6,801 nucleotides of DNA from a bacterium. Its GTDB lineage: Bacteria > Vulcanimicrobiota > Xenobia > Xenobiales > Xenobiaceae. Where the stretch lies: the NCBI GenBank assembly GCA_022839105.1, contig JALHDH010000139.1, forward strand, positions 1 through 6,801. The letters are read 5' to 3'. Positions 1-6,796 of the stretch are shown here, piece after piece. The notes below the pieces were generated by a model. It had not been told where the DNA came from. It saw only the letters and a list, made by a program, of their open reading frames with translations, and made no database searches. Each line of letters starts with the position of its first letter. The stretch's first letter is position 1. A program made the position numbers and the translations under genes.

Positions 1-629
1 TCGCTCTCCAGCAGCGTCTCCGGAAAAGCGCTGCAGTTGACCGAGAGGAAAGGGAAGGCCGCGCGCGGCGACCGGCAGTGGATGCTGCGGGCGACCAGTT
101 CCTTCCCCGTGCCGCTCTCGCCCCGGACCAGAACCGTCGAATCGGTGGCCGCCACCCGTTTGACAAGGGCGAAAAGATCCCGCATGGACTGGTTGGTGCC
201 GACGATGAGCGGCCCCTTCTCGTCCAGGAGCTTCCCCAGACCGCTCCGGCGCAGGCGCTGGTGTTCGATCGCCCGGCCGATGAGTTTCACGAACTCCTCG
301 GTCACGAAGGGCTTGCGCACGTAATCAAAGGCGCCCAGGCGCATGGCTTCGGTCGCGCTGTCCCACGTCGAGTAAGCCGTCATGATCACGACGGGCGTCT
401 CGGGACACAACCCGCGGAGCTTCTCCAGGAGCCGCAGCCCCCCCATGCCCGGCATGCGCACATCCTGGATGATCAGGTCGAAGCGCTCGCGCTCGCACCG
501 CGCCAAGGCTTCCTCGCCGGTCCCCGCCGTCGCCACCGCGAACCCGCGCTTGGCCAGCACGATCTCCAGCATCTCCCGCAGGCCGCGCTCGTCATCGACG
601 ACTAGCAGCCTGGCTCCGGTCAAGTCCAT
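1..629 (-). CDS. pilR: PilR-type sigma-54 response regulator, partial (5' part; continues past the left edge)
   Basis: This is an NtrC-family response regulator, probably PilR, the partner of the PilS kinase encoded just upstream. 209 complete codons are visible from the ATG at 627-629. The receiver domain (about residues 7-120) has the acidic pair D12-D13, the expected phospho-acceptor D56 (in DVRMPGM), T84, and K106 followed by P107. After a linker, the AAA+ sigma-54 interaction domain starts near residue 141, with Walker A GESGTGKE at 170-177 and the family stretch VNCSAFPETLLES at 197-209. The window ends just before the expected ELFGH and GAFTGA region, so the sigma-54 contact loop and the C-terminal helix-turn-helix are not seen. 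The start lies inside the 3' end of pilS (10-nt overlap) and has a strong ribosome site, which implies translational coupling. In known systems PilR-phosphate activates pilA transcription. Another NtrC-type regulator is possible from sequence alone, but the context favours PilR. Confidence 0.93.
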   Translation of the reverse strand, partial: MDLTGARLLVVDDERGLREMLEIVLAKRGFAVATAGTGEEALARCERERFDLIIQDVRMPGMGGLRLLEKLRGLCPETPVVIMTAYSTWDSATEAMRLGAFDYVRKPFVTEEFVKLIGRAIEHQRLRRSGLGKLLDEKGPLIVGTNQSMRDLFALVKRVAATDSTVLVRGESGTGKELVARSIHCRSPRAAFPFLSVNCSAFPETLLES

Positions 630-2242
630 ACCGGCTCCTTCGCGCCGATCCGGACCGGCTCGGGCGCCGCGGCCTCCGCCGGCAGCCAGACCCGGAAAGC
701 GGTCCCCTGTCCGGGAACGCTGTCCACGCCGATTTCGCCGCCGTGGAGCAGCGTGATCCTGTGCGCCATCGCCAGCCCTATGCCCAAGCCCCTTGCCTTC
801 TGCGAGAAGAAAGGCGTGAAGATCCGCTCTTGGTGCTCCTTCGCTATGCCGCAGCCGTTGTCCTCCACCAGGAACTCGATTCCCGGGTCCCCGCCGCCGC
901 CCGGGACGGGTGCCGCCCGCAACCGCACCATGCCCGCGGCCGGCCCGATGGCTTCCAGCGCGTTGATGCCCAGGTTCAGGAGAAGCTGCGTCATGAGGTC
1001 GCGGTCCGCCGTGATTTCGACCCGGGCGCACGGCCGCTCCGCGCGGATCTCGGTGCGCCCCGCGCGCGCCCGGAGCAGCTCGCCCACATGCGCGATCAAG
1101 TCGCCGGCATCGAAGCGGCTCACCGACAGAGAACGGAGCCGCGCGAAGTGCAGAAACTCATCGATAATGCCGTCGACCCGCCGCGCCTCGCGCCGCATGA
1201 TCTCGCACAGCCGCAGGGTCTCGGGCGCGAGGTTCGGCTCCTGCGCGATCTCCTCGGCGCAGCCGCAGATCGAAGCCAGGGGGTTGCGCACCTCGTGGGC
1301 GATGCCCCGGGCGACCTCCGTCAGCTCCTCCAGCCTGGCGATCCTCCGCGAAGCGGCCTCCACCTCGCGCCGCAAGGTGAGGTCTTGAACCAGCGCCACC
1401 GCGCCCCGCGGGCGCCCTTTGCCATCGCGCAGCGCGCTGGCGGAGACGAGGGCGGGAAAGGCGCTGCCGGCGGGTCCGTCGCACACCGTCTCCCAGCGTC
1501 CCTCCGCGGAGGAGCGCAGCTTGTCGGCGACGAATTCCCGCACCTTCTTCCCCGCGAGGACATCGATGGGAGCGCCCACGAACCGCCGGCCCGTCTCCAG
1601 TCCGAGAAGATGCCGCGCGCGCTCGTTGAGGACCGCGATGTGTCCGGCGCGGTCGGTGGCGATGAGCCCTTCGGCCATGTTCTCGATGATCTCCTCGGTG
1701 AGCCGCTCGGCTTCCGCCGCGCCCCTGGCGATGCGCAAGCACAGAACCGACGCGCCGTGGAACGCGAGCCCGTAGGTGAAGAGGTACGCCGCCAGACGCC
1801 AGGAGTACTCCGAGCCCGCCGTGCCCGCGCGCATGAGCGGAAGCATGCAGGCGACCGCCAGGATGATCGTCGCGGTGCTCGAGCACACGAACGCGCCTTC
1901 GGTGCTCAGAACCGTGCTCGCCGCGAAGATGCTGGCGAAGAACAAGGGGCAGAAGACGCTGCCGGCGCCCCCCGTGCAGGCCACGAGGAGGCCCTCCATG
2001 ACCAGGTCCACCGCGACCTGAATCATGATGAAGAGCCGCAGGCGCCGGACCCGCCCCAGGAGGGCGAAGGCCGCAAGCGCCTCCAGCGAATACGCCGCGA
2101 TGACGCCATGCGGGAGGGCGCCGGCGGCGGCCTGCGCGGCGGACTCTCGGCTCGCGCCCCAGAGCTGAATCAGCACGAACCCCGAGACCGCGATTACGAG
2201 CCTCAGGATGAGGAAGTCCCGTACCTGCGTCGCGCTCCTCAT
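620..2242 (-). CDS. pilS: PilS-type membrane sensor histidine kinase
   Basis: This 540-residue histidine kinase is predicted to sit in the inner membrane and phosphorylate PilR. The N-terminal 170 residues contain about six hydrophobic segments (roughly 9-29, 46-63, 69-89, 95-113, 117-138 and 148-170), the layout known for PilS. A PAS-like domain follows (about 180-290, with ENMAEGLIATDRAG near its start). The HisKA domain has the H-box GIAHEVRNPL with phospho-acceptor H316. The ATPase domain has an N-box at N423/N427, a G1 box DNGCG at 461-465, an F-box (PFF at 477-479) and a G2 box GLGIGL at 485-490. All catalytic boxes are present, so the kinase should be active. It starts 37 nt after the pilC stop, with only a weak, close GAGG ahead of the ATG. 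Its 3' end overlaps pilR. In Pseudomonas PilS senses pilin in the membrane; the ligand here is unknown. The PilS name rests on the six-segment membrane region and the neighbours; the kinase call itself is secure. Confidence 0.93.
   Translation of the reverse strand: MRSATQVRDFLILRLVIAVSGFVLIQLWGASRESAAQAAAGALPHGVIAAYSLEALAAFALLGRVRRLRLFIMIQVAVDLVMEGLLVACTGGAGSVFCPLFFASIFAASTVLSTEGAFVCSSTATIILAVACMLPLMRAGTAGSEYSWRLAAYLFTYGLAFHGASVLCLRIARGAAEAERLTEEIIENMAEGLIATDRAGHIAVLNERARHLLGLETGRRFVGAPIDVLAGKKVREFVADKLRSSAEGRWETVCDGPAGSAFPALVSASALRDGKGRPRGAVALVQDLTLRREVEAASRRIARLEELTEVARGIAHEVRNPLASICGCAEEIAQEPNLAPETLRLCEIMRREARRVDGIIDEFLHFARLRSLSVSRFDAGDLIAHVGELLRARAGRTEIRAERPCARVEITADRDLMTQLLLNLGINALEAIGPAAGMVRLRAAPVPGGGGDPGIEFLVEDNGCGIAKEHQERIFTPFFSQKARGLGIGLAMAHRITLLHGGEIGVDSVPGQGTAFRVWLPAEAAAPEPVRIGAKEPVWT
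635..640 (-). promoter_or_regulatory. Shine-Dalgarno site of pilR inside pilS
   Basis: On the minus strand the bases read AAGGAG, followed by 5 nt and then the pilR ATG. The site lies within the last codons of pilS. Together with the 10-nt pilS/pilR overlap it fixes the pilR start and suggests that PilS and PilR are made in linked amounts. Confidence 0.8.
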
Positions 2243-2279
2243 GGCCCTCGCACCCGCGGCTTGCGCCCGCGCCGGCGCC

Positions 2280-3533
2280 TCACTTGTTAATGCTGCCGAT
2301 CATCTTGAAGATAGGCATGAAGACCGCGAGCACCATGCCGCCGACGAGCACGCCCATGGTCGCGATCATGAGGGGCTCGATGAGGCTCGTGAGGCTTTCG
2401 ACGGTGGTCTTGACCTCCTGGTCGTAGAACTCCGCGATCTTCTCCAGCAGGGACTCCAGGGCGCCGGTGCGCTCGCCCACCGAAATCATGCGCGTCACCA
2501 TCAGCGGGAACACCTTCGCGCGCGCGAGGGGTTCGCCGAGCGTCTCGCCCTGGCGCACGCTCTCGCTGGCCTTGGCAATGGCGTTGGAGACGATGAGGTT
2601 TCCGCTCGTTTCGCAGACGATCTCCAGGGCGCCGAGAATCGGGACGCCGCTCTGGATCAGAGTGGCGAAGGTGCGGCTGAAACGCGACAGCGCCACCTTG
2701 GAGAAGAGCGGACCGAACACCGGCAGGTGCAGCATCACCCAGTCCTTCTGCGCCTTGCCGCGCTCGGTCTTGGTGTACAGCACCACGCAGACGATGGCGG
2801 CGACGGCGCCCGCCGCGCAGATGAGGAAGTTCTCCCGCATGATCAGCGATGTGGCCAGCAGCGCCTTCGTGATAGCGGGAAGCTCCACGTTCATCGCCAT
2901 GAACATGCTCTTGAATTTGGGGATGATGAACACCAACAGGAAGATGGTGATGCCGAGGATGAGGACCAAGGACACCACCGGGTAGGTCATTGCCGAGCGG
3001 ATCTCCTGGCGCAGCGCCGCGGCCGCCTCCTGGTAGCCCGCCAGGCGGTTCAGCACCGTGTCGAGCTGGCCGCTCGCCTCGCCGGCCTTGAGCATATTGA
3101 CGTAGATCTTCGGGAAGATGCGGGGGTGCCGGCCGAAGGCCTGGGAGATGTCCCGGCCGGTCCGGAGATCCGAGACGATTTCTCCCAGGACCAGCTTGAA
3201 TCCGACGTTGGTCGCCTGCTCCTGCAGGATCTCGACGGCCTCGACCACCGGAATGCCGGCGGAGATCATCGTCGAGAGTTGGCGCGTGAAGACCACCATG
3301 TCCTGGGTGCTCACCCGCGCATTCTTGACGCTGGCGCCCCCCATGCTGAGGTTGAAAAGCCCTTTGCTCGTCGCGCCGCCCTTGGACGACGCGGCCGCCT
3401 TGCCGCCCGTCACGCCCAGCACCGTGAACCCCTGGCGCCGCAGGATACCCACCGCATCCGTCTCGTTCTTGGCGGTCACGGTGCCGCTCAGCGTTTTGCC
3501 GGCGGCGTTCTTGGCGCGATACTGAAAGCGCAT
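2280..3533 (-). CDS. pilC: PilC, type IV pilus inner-membrane platform protein
   Basis: This 417-residue protein of the PilC/GspF family has a normal length for the family. It is the inner-membrane platform onto which the PilB and PilT motors dock to add or remove pilin subunits. The N-terminus has the family opening FQYRAKNAAGKTLSGTV, and residues 20-40 (NETDAV...LRRQGF) are also typical. Two tandem T2SSF domains follow. The first (about 80-203) begins FTRQLSTMISAGIPVVEA; the second (about 283-405) repeats this as FSRTFATLIQSGVPILGA. GEASGQLD (151-158) and GERTGALE (353-360) are the matching internal motifs of the two halves. Three hydrophobic segments are visible (about 183-205, 233-253 and 385-407), as expected. 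A short Ala/Gly/Ser/Lys-rich stretch at 43-58 looks like a flexible linker between the small N-terminal region and the first domain. The ATG has the best ribosome site in the window, and the gene begins 15 nt after the pilB stop. Confidence 0.97.
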   Translation of the reverse strand: MRFQYRAKNAAGKTLSGTVTAKNETDAVGILRRQGFTVLGVTGGKAAASSKGGATSKGLFNLSMGGASVKNARVSTQDMVVFTRQLSTMISAGIPVVEAVEILQEQATNVGFKLVLGEIVSDLRTGRDISQAFGRHPRIFPKIYVNMLKAGEASGQLDTVLNRLAGYQEAAAALRQEIRSAMTYPVVSLVLILGITIFLLVFIIPKFKSMFMAMNVELPAITKALLATSLIMRENFLICAAGAVAAIVCVVLYTKTERGKAQKDWVMLHLPVFGPLFSKVALSRFSRTFATLIQSGVPILGALEIVCETSGNLIVSNAIAKASESVRQGETLGEPLARAKVFPLMVTRMISVGERTGALESLLEKIAEFYDQEVKTTVESLTSLIEPLMIATMGVLVGGMVLAVFMPIFKMIGSINK

Positions 3534-3538
3534 GCCCT

Positions 3539-3546
3539 ACCTCCTT
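3539..3546 (-). promoter_or_regulatory. Strong Shine-Dalgarno site of pilC
   Basis: The minus strand reads AAGGAGGT, a near-perfect anti-16S match, 5 nt before the pilC ATG. It fills most of the 15-nt gap between the pilB stop and the pilC start, so it confirms both the start choice and co-transcription with pilB. Confidence 0.85.
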
Positions 3547-3548
3547 CG

Positions 3549-5270
3549 CTAGTCCCCCGTTGTGGAACGGAGAACCTCCTCGATGCTCGTCTTCCCCCGG
3601 AGCACGTTCAGCAGTCCACAGCGGCGCAGACTGATCATCTGTTCCTTCATGGCTTGGTCTTTGATGTCGATGGCCGACCCGCCGGCGATGATGATGCGCC
3701 TCACCGCCTCGCTGATCGGCATGCTCTCCAGAATCGCGAATCTCCCGGCGTAGCCGCCTTTGCAGCGACTGCATCCCACGGCCTCGTAAATCTGCGCATC
3801 CTTGAGGTCCTCTTCGACGAACCCGACCTCCAGGAGCCGCTCCTTGGGCGGCGGCGGATCCATGAGGCGCTTGCACTCGTTGCATAAGCGCCGCCCGAGC
3901 CGCTGGGCGACGACGCACACGACGCTGGACGCCACCAGGAAGCGGTCGATCCCCATATCCACGAGGCGGGTGATCGTCGAGGGCGCGTCGTTGGTGTGCA
4001 GCGTCGAGAACACCAGGTGGCCGGTAAGCGCGGCCTTGACCGCGATTTCGGCCGTCTCCAGGTCGCGAATTTCGCCGATCATGATCGTGTCGGGGTCCTG
4101 GCGCAGAATCGAGCGCAAAGCCGCCGCGAAGGTCAGACCCCGCTTGACGTTGACCGGCACCTGAACCACGCCCTGAAGTTGGTATTCCACCGGGTCCTCG
4201 ACGGTGACGATGTTGTCCTCGGGGCAGAGCACTTCGTTGATGGAGGAATACAGCGTCGTCGACTTGCCGCTGCCCGTGGGTCCGGTGACCAGAAACATCC
4301 CGTACGGCGTCGAGATGGCCTTGCGCACGTCCTTGAGCGCCTTCTCCTCGAAGCCGAGCGTGTCGAGACTCAGGCTCAGGTTCGAGGAATCCAAGATGCG
4401 CAGCACGGCCTTCTCCCCGTGCACCGTGGGCAGAATTGAGACGCGGAAGTCGACTTGCCGGCCTTCGGGCTTCATCTTGAACTTGCCGTCTTGCGGAACC
4501 CGCCGCTCGGCGATATCCAGGCCGGACATGATCTTAATGCGGCTGATGACGGCGTTGTGCATCTTCCTGGGGGGCGTCATCACCTCCCTGAGCACGCCGT
4601 CGACCCGGTACCTGACCTTGACTTCGCGCTCGTAGGGCTCGATGTGAATGTCGCTGACGCGGTCGCGAATGGCCTGCGTGATGAGCAACCTCACCAGCTT
4701 GATGACGGGCGATTTCTCCGCATCCTTGTGCTCGCCGCCCGCCGCGTCGTCCTCGTCCTGGTCCCCTTTGACCTCGATCTCGGAGTCATCCATGTTCTCG
4801 ATGAGGTCCTGGACCAGCTTCTCACTCTGGCGGTACACGCGCTCGATCGCATCGGCGATCATGCCCTCGGTGCTCACCACGGGACGGATCGCGCACCCCG
4901 TCACGATCTTCAGGTCATCGAGCTTCAGGATGTCGAAGGGGTTGGCCACCGCGAGGGTCAGGACATCGCCGATCTTCGAGACCGGGACCACCGTGTAGTA
5001 CTTGGCCACGTTCTCGTTGAGGATCTCCTTGACGGCGTCGTCCGGCGCGATCTTGCGCACATCGATGGGGGGCAGCCGCGTCTCCCGCGCCAGCAACGCG
5101 AGCAGCTCGGGCTCCTTGATGTGATCGCAGGCGACGACCGCCTGGCTCAAGGGCATGTTCTTCTGGATGCTGTACTCGGTGGCGGCGGACAGGTCCTCCT
5201 CGGTGAGGATGTTGGTGCGGAGGAGGATGCTGCGCAGCCGCTTGTCGAAGGTGGTGATGGCGCGCGCCAT
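3549..5270 (-). CDS. pilB: PilB, type IV pilus extension ATPase
   Basis: This 573-residue secretion ATPase of the PilB/GspE family is the cytoplasmic hexameric motor for pilus extension. Residues about 8-150 form the N-terminal MshEN/T2SSE_N-like region. A very acidic linker (about 157-186) joins it to the motor. The N2 domain (about 188-300) contains SDIHIEP (206-212) and RVPQDG (257-262). The motor core has Walker A GPTGSGKST (330-338), the Asp box EDPVEY (358-363), Walker B with E400 (IMIGEIRDLET) and a His box around TGHLVFSTLHTND (416-428). Two CxxC pairs (C463/C466 and C500/C503, the second followed by GYAGR) form the zinc site typical of PilB and GspE and absent from PilT; this separates the two ATPases here. 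The gene starts 16 nt after the pilT stop, with GAGGGA about 10 nt before the ATG. Oddity: the usual glycines of the MshEN motif are replaced (R13, S42), so c-di-GMP binding is doubtful. A GspE role is possible in principle, but pilT, pilS and pilR argue for PilB. Confidence 0.96.
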   Translation of the reverse strand: MARAITTFDKRLRSILLRTNILTEEDLSAATEYSIQKNMPLSQAVVACDHIKEPELLALLARETRLPPIDVRKIAPDDAVKEILNENVAKYYTVVPVSKIGDVLTLAVANPFDILKLDDLKIVTGCAIRPVVSTEGMIADAIERVYRQSEKLVQDLIENMDDSEIEVKGDQDEDDAAGGEHKDAEKSPVIKLVRLLITQAIRDRVSDIHIEPYEREVKVRYRVDGVLREVMTPPRKMHNAVISRIKIMSGLDIAERRVPQDGKFKMKPEGRQVDFRVSILPTVHGEKAVLRILDSSNLSLSLDTLGFEEKALKDVRKAISTPYGMFLVTGPTGSGKSTTLYSSINEVLCPEDNIVTVEDPVEYQLQGVVQVPVNVKRGLTFAAALRSILRQDPDTIMIGEIRDLETAEIAVKAALTGHLVFSTLHTNDAPSTITRLVDMGIDRFLVASSVVCVVAQRLGRRLCNECKRLMDPPPPKERLLEVGFVEEDLKDAQIYEAVGCSRCKGGYAGRFAILESMPISEAVRRIIIAGGSAIDIKDQAMKEQMISLRRCGLLNVLRGKTSIEEVLRSTTGD

Positions 5271-5286
5271 TGCGTTGCCGTCCCTC

Positions 5287-6456
5287 TTAGAGCTGCTTCT
5301 GGAACAACCGCTTCAGATCCTCGACGTCGGCGCTGTGGCTGAGCGCTTCGTCGTAGGAGATCTGGTGGCTCCGGTACAGCTCGAAAAGCGCCTGGTTCAT
5401 GGTGCGCATGCCGAACCGGCCGCCGGTCTGAATGATCGAGCCGATCTGGTGGATCTTGTCCTCCCGGATGAGCGCTCGGACGGCCTGATTGCACACCATG
5501 ACTTCCGCGGCCAGCGCCCGCCCGCGGCCGTCGGCCCGCGGGAGGAGCTGCTGGCAGAACACCGCCTCGAGCGTGAAGGATAACTGCGTGCGCACCTGCT
5601 GCTGCTGGTGCGACGGGAACACGTCGATCACGCGGTTGATCGTCTGCACCACATCGCTGGTGTGCAGCGTCGCGAAGGTCAGGTGACCGGTCTCGGCGAT
5701 GGTCAGGGCGGCCTCGATGGTCTCCATGTCGCGCATCTCGCCCACCATGATCACGTCGGGATCCTGCCTGAGCACGGTGCGCAGGGCGCGCCCGAAGCTG
5801 TGGGTGTCCCCGCCCACATCGCGCTGGTTGACGAGGGATGATTTGTTCCGGTGCACGAACTCGATGGGATCCTCGATCGTGATGATGTGGTGGTTGAACG
5901 AGCGGTTGATGAAGTCGATCATCGCCGCCAACGTGGTGGATTTGCCGCTGCCCGTGGCGCCGGTCACGAGAATGAGGCCCTTGGGTTTGGCGCACAGGGC
6001 CTCGCAGATATCCTGCGGGAGCCCGAGCCCGCTCATGGGCTTGATCTCGAAGGGGATGACGCGGAGCACGGCTCCCACCGTGCCGCGCTGCAGGAAGACG
6101 TTGGTGCGGAACCGCCCCAAGCCGGCGATGCCGAAGGCCATGTCCAGTTCGCGCTCCTTCTCGAACCTGAGGATCTGATCGTTGTCGAGAATGGAGTAGA
6201 CCAGGCGCTGGGTGGCTTCGCCGTCCAGGGCTTCGAACTCTGTCTTCACCAACCGGCCGTTGATGCGGATGAGCGGGCCGGAGCCGGCGGAGATGTGCAG
6301 GTCGGAGCCGCCGCGCTCCACCAGTTGCTGGACCAGTTCAACCGGAAGTTCGGGAAGCCGGCGGAATACCGGGGCGACGCTTTCAGGGCGTGCATTGCAT
6401 GGAAGTGGACCTTCGTGGACAGTGAGAAGAACAGGATCAACCTGATTCTTCAGCAC
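5287..6456 (-). CDS. pilT: PilT, type IV pilus retraction ATPase (5' end unresolved)
   Basis: This is the PilT retraction ATPase, which disassembles the pilus at its base and powers twitching. Residue numbers count from the GTG at 6456. The conserved protein begins near residue 35. SDLHISAG (51-58) and RINGRL (64-69) mark the N-terminal PAS-like domain. Walker A is GATGSGKST (166-174), the Asp box is TIEDPIEF (193-200), Walker B contains E240 (IMVGEMRDMET) and the His box surrounds TGHLTFATLHTSD (256-268). AVRALIRE (325-332) matches the PilT signature AIRNLIRE, which is needed for retraction. It has no zinc cysteine pairs, unlike PilB. The 5' end is odd. By comparison with Pseudomonas PilT the start should lie near 6350, yet no in-frame ATG or TTG exists between 6301 and 6456. 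The GTG at 6456 has no purine-rich site ahead of it. The GTG at 6321 would remove the first helix. Third-position GC is 11 of 12 codons over 6336-6301 but only about 18 of 40 over 6456-6337. The first 30-odd residues are therefore probably not genuine PilT. Confidence 0.92.
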   Translation of the reverse strand: MLKNQVDPVLLTVHEGPLPCNARPESVAPVFRRLPELPVELVQQLVERGGSDLHISAGSGPLIRINGRLVKTEFEALDGEATQRLVYSILDNDQILRFEKERELDMAFGIAGLGRFRTNVFLQRGTVGAVLRVIPFEIKPMSGLGLPQDICEALCAKPKGLILVTGATGSGKSTTLAAMIDFINRSFNHHIITIEDPIEFVHRNKSSLVNQRDVGGDTHSFGRALRTVLRQDPDVIMVGEMRDMETIEAALTIAETGHLTFATLHTSDVVQTINRVIDVFPSHQQQQVRTQLSFTLEAVFCQQLLPRADGRGRALAAEVMVCNQAVRALIREDKIHQIGSIIQTGGRFGMRTMNQALFELYRSHQISYDEALSHSADVEDLKRLFQKQL

Positions 6457-6627
6457 AACTGCCAGGATGACGAGGACTACATGAGCGGCAACGCCGTGAA
6501 ACTGTCCATGAGGAACCTCATCGAAAAGGAGAGGCTCTGTTTTGAAGCCAGAAGACCCGAGCCCCGAAAACCCGCGGAAGAATTACGGGAGAAAAAGTTC
6601 GATATAAAATATTTCGTTCCCGATTGA
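6361..6627 (+). CDS. Coding-like plus-strand frame of unknown function, start unresolved (possible 3' fragment of a gene)
   Basis: An open plus-strand frame reaches the TGA at 6625-6627. I do not recognise the product. Over 6361-6480 the codons have about 80% GC in third, 50% in first and 35% in second position by hand count, a coding-like pattern; third-position GC falls to about 60% from 6481 on. The peptide is charged and soluble-looking, with NRINLILQHNCQDDEDYM, then SMRNLIEKERLCFEARRPEP, and the end FDIKYFVPD. No signal peptide or membrane segment is visible. The frame stays open to the left through pilT, but there it is only the mirror frame of pilT. Possible starts are GTG 6415 (GGAAG 9 nt ahead, 70 aa) and ATG 6481 (GAGG 5 nt ahead, 48 aa). 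The coding signal extends upstream of both, which favours a gene whose 5' part is missing. The terminator-like hairpins downstream, in the same orientation, support a real plus-strand gene end here. A small intact divergent gene is the alternative. Confidence 0.5.
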   Translation, partial: AEYRGDAFRACIAWKWTFVDSEKNRINLILQHNCQDDEDYMSGNAVKLSMRNLIEKERLCFEARRPEPRKPAEELREKKFDIKYFVPD

Positions 6628-6654
6628 TCCCAGGCCCCTTTGGGCGAAGGAATC

Positions 6655-6678
6655 CGGGCGGACATGGCATCCGTCCCG
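6655..6678 (+). repeat. Imperfect hairpin after the plus-strand frame
   Basis: CGGGCGGA (6655-6662) can pair with TCCG-T-CCCG (6670-6678), giving 8 bp with one bulged T and a 7-nt loop. It is followed by CCTTTCC rather than a clean T-run, so it may be a weak first terminator or an RNA-stabilising stem. It lies 27 nt after the stop at 6627. Confidence 0.4.
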
Positions 6679-6693
6679 CCTTTCCTATCCCGT

Positions 6694-6736
6694 GGGAAGC
6701 GGAAATGGAGGAACCGGTCCGCTTCCCTTTCTTTCC
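6694..6736 (+). terminator. Rho-independent terminator, plus-strand direction
   Basis: GGGAAGCGGA (6694-6703) and TCCGCTTCCC (6718-6727) form a perfect 10-bp stem with a 14-nt loop, followed by TTTCTTTCC. Read on the minus strand the stem has no T-tract after it, so it should stop plus-strand transcription. It lies 66 nt after the TGA at 6627 and ahead of the promoter at 6768, as expected for the boundary between two plus-strand transcription units. The T-tract is interrupted by a C. Confidence 0.75.
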
Positions 6737-6767
6737 TCAATCCAAGGGCATACCGCCCGGACTCTTC

Positions 6768-6796
6768 TTGACATGAAATCTCATGCCTCTTATAGT
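6768..6796 (+). promoter_or_regulatory. Near-consensus sigma-70 promoter pointing rightward
   Basis: TTGACA (6768-6773) is a perfect -35 box and TATAGT (6791-6796) matches the -10 consensus at 5 of 6 bases. They are separated by the optimal 17 bp. The spacer is AT-rich against the GC-rich background. It lies just after the terminator and would drive a gene or stable RNA beyond the right edge; no start codon or RNA gene for it is visible inside the window. Confidence 0.7.

Noticed and set aside
743..2290. Long plus-strand open frame of about 515 codons
   Set aside because: It is the mirror frame of pilS. The peptide is Arg/Pro/Ala/His-rich without domains, while the minus strand gives a full histidine kinase.
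2208..3887. Long plus-strand open frame of about 559 codons
   Set aside because: It lies opposite pilC and the end of pilB. Composition is His/Asp/Leu/Arg-rich without motifs; long mirror frames are common in GC-rich coding DNA.
5851..6360. Plus-strand frame continuing the orphan frame leftward into pilT
   Set aside because: Over this stretch it mirrors highly conserved PilT motifs (Walker A, Asp box), so only the part right of the junction shows independent signs of coding.
6450..6475. Possible sigma-54 promoter for the pilus operon (minus strand, CTGGCAG then CTGA)
   Set aside because: The -24 part is fair, but the -12 GC is replaced by GA, and it lies within the plus-strand coding-like tract. 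Not better than chance.
6477..6740. Minus-strand open frame of 87 codons ahead of pilT
   Set aside because: It spans the terminator stem and mirrors the plus-strand orphan frame; no family is recognisable and the base pattern favours the plus strand.
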